NCBI RefSeq assembly: GCF_001458595.1 | Contig: NZ_LN890328.1 | Span: forward strand, 1,518,926-1,582,925 | Source of the DNA: Clostridium neonatale | Lineage (GTDB): Bacteria > Bacillota > Clostridia > Clostridiales > Clostridiaceae | DNA: 64,000 nt | Direction of reading: 5' to 3' | In this document: positions 42,909 through 51,234 of the stretch, in pieces | Position numbering within the stretch: position 1 is the stretch's first letter | How the letters are laid out: the number at the start of each line of letters is the position of its first letter | Position numbers and translations under genes: made by a program | Notes under the pieces: model-generated | What the model was told of the DNA's origin: nothing | The model's input: only the letters and a program-made list of their open reading frames with translations | Database searches by the model: none

Positions 42909-43334
42909 TTAAGCGCTATATCCACCTTCGATTGTCACTGCAGTTAGCTTGTCTTTCTTTTGTCTAGCTACAAGTGTAAATGTACCAATTCCTTCAGTAT
43001 CACCAAAGTTTTCTTTGTAATCTACAACAAAAGCATTAGGGTAAGTAATTTTTCTTATAATTTGATCAGCAGAAATAACTTCAACAGTTATTTTTCTATA
43101 ACAATCTGCTTTTTCTGCTGGTACTAATGACCAAAGTCCCATTTGTCTTGTACTATCAAATGGATCTCCATCCACAGCTGTTAATATTTTCCCAGTTATA
43201 GTTATTGTACTTCCAACATCTTTTGAACGAGCATTGCTGTCTTTTGGAGTATCTGTAGTAACTTTTACAGTTTCAACGCTTTCGATGCTTAAATCAATTG
43301 TTTCTGCACCTTCAATTTTTACTCTAAATCCCAT
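42909..43334 (-). CDS. Tube-like protein, paralogue 2
   Basis: 141 residues, MGFRVKIEGAETIDLSIESV at the start. It shares with the next gene IESVET, DSNARSKDVGSTITITGKIL, WSLVPAEKADCYRKITVEV, NAFVVDYKENFGDTEGIGTF and the ending KKDK. Strand-only composition, length and position after a sheath gene fit Hcp/phage tail-tube proteins. Homology to Hcp is inferred from context and cannot be shown by eye. Two paralogues next to each other could make a mixed tube or separate tube and initiator rings. Confidence 0.6.
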   Translation of the reverse strand: MGFRVKIEGAETIDLSIESVETVKVTTDTPKDSNARSKDVGSTITITGKILTAVDGDPFDSTRQMGLWSLVPAEKADCYRKITVEVISADQIIRKITYPNAFVVDYKENFGDTEGIGTFTLVARQKKDKLTAVTIEGGYSA

Positions 43335-43346
43335 TTTTTATACCTC

Positions 43347-43775
43347 CTATTCTTCTCCAAATCCACCTTCAAATTTTACAAGTGCTGTCTTGTCCTTCTT
43401 TTGCTTTGCAGTCAATTTAAAAGTACCGATTCCTTCAGTATCACCGAAGTCCTCTTCATAATCCACTACGAAAGCATTTGGTAATGTCATTTGTCTTACA
43501 ACTTGTGATGCTGCAATAACATCCACCTTTATACTTCTATAGCAGTCAGCTTTTTCTGCTGGTACTAATGACCATTGAGCCAATTTAATAGTACTATCAG
43601 CAGCTTCTCCACCTACTGGAGTTAAAATTTTTCCTGTAACAACTAATGTTGTTCCTTGATCTGTTGAACGAGCATTTGAATCATCTGGAGTATCTGTTTT
43701 GAACTCTACAGTTTCAATACTTTCGATACTTAAATCAATTGTTTCTGCACCTTCAACCTTTACTCTGAATCCCAT
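43347..43775 (-). CDS. Tube-like protein, paralogue 1
   Basis: 142 residues, MGFRVKVEGAETIDLSIESI at the start, DSNARSTDQGTTLVVTGKIL, WSLVPAEKADCYRSIKVDV, NAFVVDYEEDFGDTEGIGTF. About two thirds of residues match the other paralogue. The first gene after the sheath, with a GGGAGATGGCAAG site upstream. Probably the main inner-tube subunit, stacked inside the sheath (inference from gene order). Confidence 0.6.
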   Translation of the reverse strand: MGFRVKVEGAETIDLSIESIETVEFKTDTPDDSNARSTDQGTTLVVTGKILTPVGGEAADSTIKLAQWSLVPAEKADCYRSIKVDVIAASQVVRQMTLPNAFVVDYEEDFGDTEGIGTFKLTAKQKKDKTALVKFEGGFGEE

Positions 43776-43838
43776 CTTGCCATCTCCCTCTTATAAATTT
43801 TTTATAATTAAAATAGACATATTTAATATCTATTAAAA

Positions 43839-46004
43839 TTAGCTAGCTTCACTTCTAGTGATCTCTACTTCTAAGTTCTTTATATTTCCATTAAATACAA
43901 GATCTATATTGCATGTACCATTTTTATCATTTATAACAAAATTTATATCATCACCATCTTGTATAATGGCATTAATAAATTCTTTATTTGACACCCATTT
44001 GCTCTTTACACTATTTGGATTATTACTAAAGAATTTAACTATATTATCTTCTTTAAAATCATTAGTATAAAATCTTAGCATTCTCTCTATATAAGTTGTA
44101 ACTAAAGTCTTATATATTGATTCGAAATCATTTCCTGCTGCTTGAAGACTTCTTGCCTTATAAACAGTAATTTGCTTTATATCTTTTCCTTGGAATTTAG
44201 CATTTTCTGATGAAAATACAAATCCAAAGTTTTTCCTATTTATTGAGTTTTTGATTTCATTTGTAAATCCTGATATTTCTTTAGCTAAAGTTGATGTAAC
44301 TCTTAATGAATTATCTGCCGCTTCAATATCAAATCTCACGCCTGGATAATCATAAAATACATTTCCATAATACTCTCTAAGGTATTCTGGGCACTGATAT
44401 GCCGCAACTATTCCTGCTGCAATATATGAGCTACCTATATAAACTCCCTCTATCCATAATTTAAAGATGTCTTCCTTTGCTTTTGATAATTCTGCACTAC
44501 CTTCTTCACCCATAACCATTTTGCTATCAAGAATTACCCCTGATTTTTCTTTTGGTATTATAGTAAAATTAGGCACACATGGAATTGCAAACTCACTATA
44601 ATCTTGTCTCATAAGTGGTGCACATCTATCAATGAACCTATCTATTCCTGCTGTAGCAACATGATTAAATGTAGTATCCTCTCTTGGCTCAAAGCTAAAG
44701 AATATTTGTACCCTATATTTTTTTACTGTATCTAGTAGTAATGATAAATCTTCCATACTATTTGATTCAGTTTTTTCAATTTTCTTATTTCCCTTGAATC
44801 TTTCTCTTTTAGCACCATTTTTACTTTGTGATTCTAGCTCAATTGATGGGACTATACCAAACCAAATGGCATTATCAAAATCATTTTTATCATTAACAGT
44901 GCTAAGATATGCTTCAAGTCTTGGTAAATTAGCACTATTCACCAATCTATTTAGTTTATTGTTTGTTACAAGCAAACTTGGTTTCATACCTTTATTTTTT
45001 GTCTTATATTGTTCAAAAAACATTTTTACACCAACAATTTTTTCTATAAGAGGTTTAACTGTTTTTATAAAATCATCTTTTGAATTTTTATAAAATTCAA
45101 GATATGTATTATAGTTTTGAACTTCACGCCCTACATCTATTGTGCTTACCATTGTAGATGCTAACGGACAAAATGTTCTTACAACTAAGCTCTTTACATA
45201 ATCAGATTTTGTGTCATTTACAGCCTCATAATCATCTTCAAATGCCTCAATTAATCCTGCATTCTTATTGTCATCTATTGCCACTAATGATGTTTCTTCA
45301 CTCTTTGGTGCTTCAAGAACCTTAAGTTCTCCATCTTCACCCATACTTAATACTCCAATTTGTAGAGCTTCTCCACCATTTTGATTTTCATCTTGTCCAA
45401 GAAGTAATCTTGTCTTTATATCTTCAATTGCAAGCGGGAGCATTGCCATTATATTATTATAATTTTCGCTTGCATTATCAAATAGTGTGTTTAGTTTATC
45501 GCCTAAATCTAGCTTACTTGGATCTTCATCATCTAACTCATCATATTTAGAATATACATATTGAATTTCTTTTCTAGATTGTTTTATATCATCCATCACT
45601 TTTTTTGGAGATATCATATCTAGTAAATTTTCAAATTTAAAATCCACATTAGCAATTCCTTGTGCTCTTTTTGTGTCTATCAATGTGAATAGCATTTTCA
45701 AAAAATCATTTGACTGATTTATTGGTATCTCTGTTATAAGGTTCTCAGGTAAGTTCCCTGGTTTTTCTAATGTGTATATGACCTTTTGATTATTTGCATT
45801 GTAAAAAGAATATACAACAGGCGCAAACTTATCTAAAAATTCATCAAAACTTTTTACTAAGAACAAATCATTGATTTCCTTTATTTTTTCATCACTTAAA
45901 CTGTTTATTCCTTCTGTTCCCCCAATTACTGATATTAAATCTAATTTTTCTGGATTGATCTCTTCAAATAAAATTGTTCTATTAGTTTGTTCAATTACAT
46001 CCAT
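43839..46004 (-). CDS. Putative contractile sheath protein
   Basis: About 721 residues from MDVIEQTNRTILFEEINPEK. The ATG at 46002-46004 has GGGAGG nine bases upstream; the ATG at 46031 has no site. The C-terminal 300 residues contain FNHVATAGIDRFIDRCAPLM, YSEFAIPCVPNFTIIPKEKS, KEDIFKLWIEGVYIGSSYIA and QITVYKARSLQAAGNDFESI, which are laid out like a TssC/phage sheath C-terminus. The N-terminal part (with FLDKFAPVVYSFYNANNQK) may take the TssB role. It is longer than TssC (about 500), so a fusion or an insertion is possible. First gene of the operon, directly after LytTR-type sites. Confidence 0.6.
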   Translation of the reverse strand: MDVIEQTNRTILFEEINPEKLDLISVIGGTEGINSLSDEKIKEINDLFLVKSFDEFLDKFAPVVYSFYNANNQKVIYTLEKPGNLPENLITEIPINQSNDFLKMLFTLIDTKRAQGIANVDFKFENLLDMISPKKVMDDIKQSRKEIQYVYSKYDELDDEDPSKLDLGDKLNTLFDNASENYNNIMAMLPLAIEDIKTRLLLGQDENQNGGEALQIGVLSMGEDGELKVLEAPKSEETSLVAIDDNKNAGLIEAFEDDYEAVNDTKSDYVKSLVVRTFCPLASTMVSTIDVGREVQNYNTYLEFYKNSKDDFIKTVKPLIEKIVGVKMFFEQYKTKNKGMKPSLLVTNNKLNRLVNSANLPRLEAYLSTVNDKNDFDNAIWFGIVPSIELESQSKNGAKRERFKGNKKIEKTESNSMEDLSLLLDTVKKYRVQIFFSFEPREDTTFNHVATAGIDRFIDRCAPLMRQDYSEFAIPCVPNFTIIPKEKSGVILDSKMVMGEEGSAELSKAKEDIFKLWIEGVYIGSSYIAAGIVAAYQCPEYLREYYGNVFYDYPGVRFDIEAADNSLRVTSTLAKEISGFTNEIKNSINRKNFGFVFSSENAKFQGKDIKQITVYKARSLQAAGNDFESIYKTLVTTYIERMLRFYTNDFKEDNIVKFFSNNPNSVKSKWVSNKEFINAIIQDGDDINFVINDKNGTCNIDLVFNGNIKNLEVEITRSEAS

Positions 46005-46044
46005 ATTTTTATTCCTCCCAAAAAATAACAATATCTTCTCTTTA

Positions 46045-46074
46045 AATTTTACAATATATGCAAATATCTTGTCA
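46045..46074 (-). promoter_or_regulatory. Promoter of the injection-system operon
   Basis: On the minus strand GTGACA (46069-46074), an 18-bp spacer and TAAAAT (46045-46050). It lies about 40 bp upstream of the sheath start codon and 11 bp downstream of the first LytTR-type site. Confidence 0.6.
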
Positions 46075-46084
46075 CGTTTTTTGT

Positions 46085-46152
46085 CCGAATGGTTTTTTTT
46101 CTCCCCAATGGTGCCTTTTTCTTTCCTAACGGTAATTTTTAGCCCGAGCGGT
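46085..46152 (-). promoter_or_regulatory. Four LytTR-type binding sites
   Basis: Plus-strand 9-mers CCGAATGGT (46085-46093), CCCAATGGT (46104-46112), CCTAACGGT (46125-46133) and CCGAGCGGT (46144-46152). Start-to-start distances are 19, 21 and 19 bp. On the minus strand they read ACCATTCGG, ACCATTGGG, ACCGTTAGG and ACCGCTCGG; ACCGTTAGG fits the published LytTR consensus well. The LytTR regulator gene is the next gene upstream. Confidence 0.75.
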
Positions 46153-46168
46153 TAACTTTAGACAAAAA

Positions 46169-46199
46169 AGATGCCCAAAATATAAATTTTGAGCATCTT
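46169..46199 (-). terminator. Terminator of the LytTR regulator gene
   Basis: AAGATGC/GCATCTT arms with inner CAAAA/TTTTG, followed on the minus strand by six T residues. Separates the regulator transcript from the sheath promoter. Confidence 0.8.
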
Positions 46200-46214
46200 A
46201 GACGAACTTTATCA

Positions 46215-46928
46215 CTATATGTTGTTATATAAATATATATGTTTTTTAATCTCCTTTTCTCTTCTTCTGCTTACCTTTAGTCTTTCTTTATTTTTCAAAA
46301 TAACTTCTGATTTATCAAACGATAATATATTCTTACTATTTACTATACATAACCTATGTATCAATATAAAATTATCTTTACTAAATTTTTCAACTATAGA
46401 ATTGAATTGTACACCAATTATTCTAAATACATTAGTTTCTGTCTTTAAATACACTTTCTTATTTACAGATTCTAAATAAAAAATATCCTCTACATTAATA
46501 TTCATTGGTCCTATATCAGTCTTAAAACTATATACACCAATTCTTCCCTGAATAATTTCATGCATAGCTTTTAAAAAAGTATTTTCTAACTTTAATTTAA
46601 GTTCCTCTTTATTTAATACTGTAAAGTTATTATATATATCTTTATTCTCACAATTATCTTCTAAATTCATAACTATAATTTTTATATCTTCATTGTACTT
46701 TTTTATAAGATCTAATATATTTACTCCTTTTAAATCAATTAAATTTCCTTCTAGCAGTAAAATATTGCATTCACCATCTTCAGCACAACTTCTTAATAAA
46801 TCGATATTATTATCTACAATATTAATTTGAAATTCTTCTCTTTTATAATTTCTATATATTATTTCTTCTAAATACATATTTACAAAATCTAATCCCGCAT
46901 CTTTATAGCAAATTGTAATACTTGTCAT
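46215..46928 (-). CDS. LytTR-family response regulator-like protein
   Basis: 237 residues from MTSITICYKDAGLDFVNMYL; the ATG at 46926-46928 has GGGAGG upstream. The first 120 residues are a receiver-like fold (NILLLEGNLIDLKGVNILDL, IKIIVMNLED) but the usual phospho-acceptor Asp is not clear; Glu or Asn stands there. The LytTR DNA-binding domain follows (about 140-237): FYLESVNKKVYLKTETNVFR, FILIHRLCIVNSKNILSFDK, LKNKERLKVSRRREKEIKKH. No partner kinase is adjacent. It lies next to, and is oriented towards, the sheath operon, whose promoter has four matching sites. Confidence 0.85.
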   Translation of the reverse strand: MTSITICYKDAGLDFVNMYLEEIIYRNYKREEFQINIVDNNIDLLRSCAEDGECNILLLEGNLIDLKGVNILDLIKKYNEDIKIIVMNLEDNCENKDIYNNFTVLNKEELKLKLENTFLKAMHEIIQGRIGVYSFKTDIGPMNINVEDIFYLESVNKKVYLKTETNVFRIIGVQFNSIVEKFSKDNFILIHRLCIVNSKNILSFDKSEVILKNKERLKVSRRREKEIKKHIYLYNNI

Positions 46929-47293
46929 TTTCAAATTCCTCCCATAACATAACAACCATAACCGATTATACATACGATTCTTTCAAAATACAAGTGTTCA
47001 TTTTCTATAGATTTGTAATAAAAAAATGCTATATTATGTCTATTAAAATCTTTTTTTGTATATATGTCGTTATATCAAAATTCATTCTAAACTCTTATTT
47101 TTCATGCTTTTTCTATATATAACCATGCATATTTTTCGCATTTTGTTATCTTGTCGAAAAATAATATTTTTTAGTTGAAACTTTTTATATATAATCAATT
47201 AAATGCAGTTCTGCTATTCTATGCCTACACTTAATGAAAAAAGTCAAATCTATATATCTCACACAAATTTAACTTTTAAAAATTATTATCCTA
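46929..47293. other. Intergenic stretch, nothing recognised
   Basis: 365 bp of AT-rich sequence between the GGDEF-like gene's end and the regulator's start. It must contain the regulator's promoter; I see no clear boxes, repeats or hairpins. Confidence 0.4.
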
Positions 47294-48361
47294 TTAATCA
47301 TAATTTTCCAATTTGTTTTTTTCAAAGCATTTCATATATGCCACGATTAATTTATCTAAACATTGGCTAACATATACTACATCTTCATAGTATATTAAAT
47401 AATTTTGATCTGCGCACATACTATTTAAAATACTTCGAAGTTCTTCCATTTTACAGCTCAATTTGGATAAATCATTTTTTTCTACATTTTTAACTTCTAC
47501 TAATTTATCAACTTTTCTTTTTATTTTTTCTTTAAAAAGCTTTTTATCTATTTCATCAAAAAAATTAGTTCCATCTATTTTTTCATTTTCCGTGCAGTAT
47601 ACTCCAAAATTATAATTTAAATTAATATTTATATTATTGTAATTAAATAATTTAGAATTTAGTTTTTTTAATATTTTCTCAGATAAATCTATTGCTCTAT
47701 TTTTATTAACATTCTTTAATTCAATAAATAATTGGTTGTCGTTATATCTTCCAATCCAAGATATCTCTTCAATATTTATATTATTAACTATATCACATAT
47801 ATGCAAAATTATTTTTTCTTTAATATGAATTCCAAACTCCTCTACTATGGTCTTAAAATTATCTACTTCTATGTTTATTAAAGATAATGGATATTTTTCA
47901 ATTATGCTACTGTTCACATCTACTGGTAATCTTTCCTCTATATATTTTCTATTATACAGTCCTGTTGAGCTATCTATAATGATTTTCTCATTTAATTTAT
48001 CTATTACATCATCAACGCAAAGACTCAATTCTTGACTACCTTTTGATATATCTTTCAAAACTTCTAAAACGTATAACTCTCCATTTAAATATATAGGTGT
48101 TACAATTATGAACATAACCTTAGTAAAACTACTCTCTATTTTCACAAATGTATCTAATTCATTGTATGCTCTCATAGAAATACAATTATCACATATCTCT
48201 CCGTTCTTCCAGAGATCATAGCAATTCCCTTTAAACTGTTCTATTTTTGTATTCTTTATGTTCAATACTTTTTTATTAAGAGGATTAACAATTCTAATAT
48301 TGTCATATATGTCTTCAATAAGTGATAAATTCTTTTTTACATCTTCAAACAATTCTTTCAT
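47294..48361 (-). CDS. PAS-like plus degenerate GGDEF protein
   Basis: 355 residues. The N-terminal part (20-120) has FKGNCYDLWKNGEICDNCIS, a Cys-bearing PAS-like motif found in clostridial sensors, and IVTPIYLNGELYVLEVLKDI. From about 138 comes a GGDEF-type domain: DSSTGLYNRKYIEERLP, then IGRYNDNQLFIELKNV where RYGGDEF would stand. The signature is lost (NDNQL), so no cyclase activity is expected; GTP or c-di-GMP sensing or protein binding is possible. Site GGGAGGAGAG upstream. Next to the LytTR gene on the same strand, 366 bp away. Confidence 0.7.
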   Translation of the reverse strand: MKELFEDVKKNLSLIEDIYDNIRIVNPLNKKVLNIKNTKIEQFKGNCYDLWKNGEICDNCISMRAYNELDTFVKIESSFTKVMFIIVTPIYLNGELYVLEVLKDISKGSQELSLCVDDVIDKLNEKIIIDSSTGLYNRKYIEERLPVDVNSSIIEKYPLSLINIEVDNFKTIVEEFGIHIKEKIILHICDIVNNINIEEISWIGRYNDNQLFIELKNVNKNRAIDLSEKILKKLNSKLFNYNNININLNYNFGVYCTENEKIDGTNFFDEIDKKLFKEKIKRKVDKLVEVKNVEKNDLSKLSCKMEELRSILNSMCADQNYLIYYEDVVYVSQCLDKLIVAYMKCFEKNKLENYD

Positions 48362-48462
48362 ATCTTTATCTCTCCTCCCATAATAATATATATTTTCATA
48401 AATAATATATAAGAAGACTCTCTATATATTATTTATCGTAGCTTTTTGTAAATATTTAAACA

Positions 48463-48504
48463 AAAAGCCACTTTTAACTAATTATGTAGTTAAAAGTAGC
48501 TTTT
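48463..48504 (-). terminator. Terminator of the feo operon
   Basis: Long arms AAAAGC.ACTTTTAACTA/TAGTTAAAAGT.GCTTTT with a 6-base loop; T residues on both sides. It follows the small Cys-rich gene at 48520. Confidence 0.8.
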
Positions 48505-48519
48505 CAAATTTTATTTATT

Positions 48520-48669
48520 TTAATTATCATCTCTTTTAATGCACTTATTTTTTGTACTACACTTATCATATCCACAATTACACTTTCCATTTTTAGAATT
48601 AAACATAGATTTAATAAGTATAAAGACAGCCAAAATTACTATTATAGATGTAATAACTATTTCTATCAT
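48520..48669 (-). CDS. Small Cys-rich membrane protein associated with FeoB
   Basis: 49 residues: MIEIVITSIIVILAVFILIK, a single membrane segment, then KNGKCNCGYDKCSTKNKC with five Cys. FeoB-associated Cys-rich membrane proteins of this size are a known family in Firmicutes. GAGGTG lies upstream and the gene starts 31 bases after the FeoB stop. Likely helps iron handling on the inner or outer membrane face. Confidence 0.8.
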   Translation of the reverse strand: MIEIVITSIIVILAVFILIKSMFNSKNGKCNCGYDKCSTKNKCIKRDDN

Positions 48670-48699
48670 ATGCAGCACCTCTAATTTAAAAATCTTATA

Positions 48700-50478
48700 T
48701 CATAAGTATAACATTTGTATAATTAAGCTTCCAACATTAAAAATTAAAAATGATACTATCCATGCAACTGTAAGTTGAAAAAACACAGAGAATACTGTTA
48801 ATTTACCACCGTATTCTTTTTTCATTGTTCCTACTGTTGAAATACATGGTGTGTATAATAGTATAAAAGCTAAAAATGAATATGCAGTTAAACTATTAAA
48901 ATGTGCAGTAAGAACAGTTTGAAGATTTCCTGAAAAAATAACTTCCATAGAAGATAAAACTGTTTCCTTAGCTAAAAGTCCTGATAAAAGTGCTACAGCT
49001 GACTGCCAGTTTCCAAATCCTAATGGTTTAAATATAGGTGCAATAACATTTCCTATGCTTGCAAGTATACTATCATTAACTTCTTCTACCATTCCACTTA
49101 AATTAAAGTTAGATAGAACCCATATAACAACGCTCATTGCAAATATCAAAGTACCTGCTTTCTTTAAAAATTCTAATGCTTTATCAGCAGTTACATTAAG
49201 CACAGAAGAAAACTTTGGCATTTTATACTCTGGAATTTCTATTATAAATGGTTCCTCATCCTTCTTAAAGTATGTATTTTTAAGTAATATTCCAAGTAAA
49301 AAAGCTACAACTATCCCAAGTAAATAAAGTGATGCTACAACAAGACCTCTATGATTTGTAAAAAATACTGCCGCAAACACAGTATACACTGGAAGTCTTG
49401 CATTACATGACATGAATGGTACTAAAAGAGCTGTTAATTTTCTATCTTTTTCACTTTCTAAAGTTCTTGCTGTCATTATAGCTGGAACTGAGCATCCAAA
49501 TCCTATTATCATAGGAATAAATGCTTTTCCTGACAGTCCCATCTTTCTCATAAGCTTATCCATCATAAAAGCAACTCTAGCCATATATCCGCTATCTTCA
49601 AGTAATGTAATACATATAAAAAGTACTAAAATAATAGGTAATAATACTAGTATTCCACCAACACCTGCAACTATTCCATCTACAATAAGTGACCTAAACC
49701 AAGGTGAATTATTAGAAAGCAATTCTGAAATAAATGGTATTAAACTATTATCTAATAAATCTGAAAGTAAATCAGAAATGGGCTGTCCAACCCATGAAAA
49801 AGTTAATTGGAACATTAGTGCCATAAGTAAAATAAAAATAGGATACGCAAGTACTGGATGAAGTACATATTTATCTAATTTTTCTGTAAATGTTTCTTTG
49901 TTTTTTAAGTTTTCTGTCACACATTTATTTAATATTTTTTCAATAAATTCATACGCTTCTTTTTCACTTTTAAAATCATATTTGTTAATTTCATTATCTT
50001 TTTTAAAGTTACCATCTTTTAATCTATCTTTTATTTTATCTATACCTATATTTTTTCCTGCAATTATTGGTATAACTTCTACATTTAATTCTTTCTTAAG
50101 CTTTTCGTAATCTATTACGATTCCTTTGCTATCACATATATCTATCATATTAAGTGCCAATATAATTGGCTTATCAAACTTTTTAAGCTGAGTAGTAAGA
50201 TATAAATTTCTATTTAAATTTGATGCATCTACAATATTTAGTATTACATCAACATCACCTTCTTCAAGAAACTTCTTTGATACCTTTTCTTCATTTGAAA
50301 ATGTGTCCATAGCATATATTCCTGGAAGATCCACTACTTTAACATCTTCAAAAAATCCCTCTTTTTTATCAACAGTTACACCTGGCCAATTTCCTACATA
50401 CTGATTGGATCCAGTAAGTGCATTATATAAAGTTGTTTTCCCAACATTAGGATTACCAAGTAAAGCTACATTTGTCAT
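48700..50478 (-). CDS. feoB: Ferrous iron transporter B
   Basis: 592 residues. N-terminal G-protein domain: LLGNPNVGKTTLYN (P-loop), DLPGIYAM, LNMIDICDSKG. Two Gate regions with membrane segments follow (GYMARVAFMMDK, GFGCSVPAIMTARTL, SCNARLPVYTVF), typical of FeoB. Shorter than the second FeoB at 61051 because its linker and cytosolic part are shorter. Overlaps the FeoA stop by four bases (ATGA). Imports Fe(II) across the inner membrane, powered or gated by GTP hydrolysis. Confidence 0.95.
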   Translation of the reverse strand: MTNVALLGNPNVGKTTLYNALTGSNQYVGNWPGVTVDKKEGFFEDVKVVDLPGIYAMDTFSNEEKVSKKFLEEGDVDVILNIVDASNLNRNLYLTTQLKKFDKPIILALNMIDICDSKGIVIDYEKLKKELNVEVIPIIAGKNIGIDKIKDRLKDGNFKKDNEINKYDFKSEKEAYEFIEKILNKCVTENLKNKETFTEKLDKYVLHPVLAYPIFILLMALMFQLTFSWVGQPISDLLSDLLDNSLIPFISELLSNNSPWFRSLIVDGIVAGVGGILVLLPIILVLFICITLLEDSGYMARVAFMMDKLMRKMGLSGKAFIPMIIGFGCSVPAIMTARTLESEKDRKLTALLVPFMSCNARLPVYTVFAAVFFTNHRGLVVASLYLLGIVVAFLLGILLKNTYFKKDEEPFIIEIPEYKMPKFSSVLNVTADKALEFLKKAGTLIFAMSVVIWVLSNFNLSGMVEEVNDSILASIGNVIAPIFKPLGFGNWQSAVALLSGLLAKETVLSSMEVIFSGNLQTVLTAHFNSLTAYSFLAFILLYTPCISTVGTMKKEYGGKLTVFSVFFQLTVAWIVSFLIFNVGSLIIQMLYL

Positions 50479-50714
50479 TTCTTAAATCCCCTTTGTTTTG
50501 CTACCGATATATATTCAGCATCTTCTTTTCTTATAGCTAAATCAAATCCTCTAAAATTCACTATTATAGGATCTCCAAGCGGCGCACATCTTTTATATTC
50601 AATTGTTGTTCCTTCTATGCATCCTAAAGCAAGTAATCTCTTCATAAGTTTAGCATTCCCATCAATTGATAATATAACAGCCTTTTCTCCAGGTTTCAAG
50701 TTGCATAAATTCAT
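50475..50714 (-). CDS. feoA: Ferrous iron transport protein A
   Basis: 79 residues with the SH3-like FeoA fold: LCNLKPGEKAVILSIDGN, RLLALGCIEGTTIEYKRCAP, GDPIIVNFRGFDLAIRKEDA. First gene of a feoA-feoB-Cys-rich operon. GGGGGAG lies upstream of the ATG. Confidence 0.92.
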   Translation of the reverse strand: MNLCNLKPGEKAVILSIDGNAKLMKRLLALGCIEGTTIEYKRCAPLGDPIIVNFRGFDLAIRKEDAEYISVAKQRGFKK

Positions 50715-51234
50715 GATGACTCCCCCAAATGAAATTATTTATCACATAAATAAGAATATCATTACTACTATAATTTATCAATATTCATTTTGTTATATTT
50801 ATAATAAATATATTATTTCTTACACATAATGTTTTAAAGGTAACTTTAGTTTATGTATATTATAAAATACACACTTTATGATAATAATATTGATATTTAT
50901 AATAAAGTTTACTTTTCATAATATATATGTTGAAAATCGAAATCTACATTAAATGTACAGTACGTATACTCAAGTATTGAATAAATCATATTGCAACATA
51001 TATAAATAAATTGCTTTCTAAAAATCAAAAAACCAAGAATTAATTCCTGGTTTTTCTTCTCATTCTTCATGCCCATAGTATTGTATAATTAGGTTAGAAA
51101 TGTCCGTTTCCCATAGTTGAAAAATACTTAATTTGCTTGACCTTCTTTACACAAAATATTCTATCAGCATATAAATTTAATGTAACTACCCTAAAAGGTA
51201 GTTTTTATTAAAAATTTAATTTTTAATAATTTTA
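50715..51234. other. Intergenic region with bidirectional terminator
   Basis: No gene. A hairpin AAAAACCA/TGGTTTTT (51027-51055) has A- and T-runs, so it ends the 51235-53691 transcript on the minus strand. A second small hairpin AACTACC/GGTAGTT (about 51184-51200) precedes a T-run on the plus strand. The feoA promoter must lie near 50750-50800; no clear Fur or DtxR box was identified. Confidence 0.55.

Noticed and set aside
42909..46004. Prophage or tailocin
   Set aside because: No terminase, capsid, portal, tape-measure, holin or lysin genes; FHA, PP2C, Hsp70 and J genes are foreign to phage tails.
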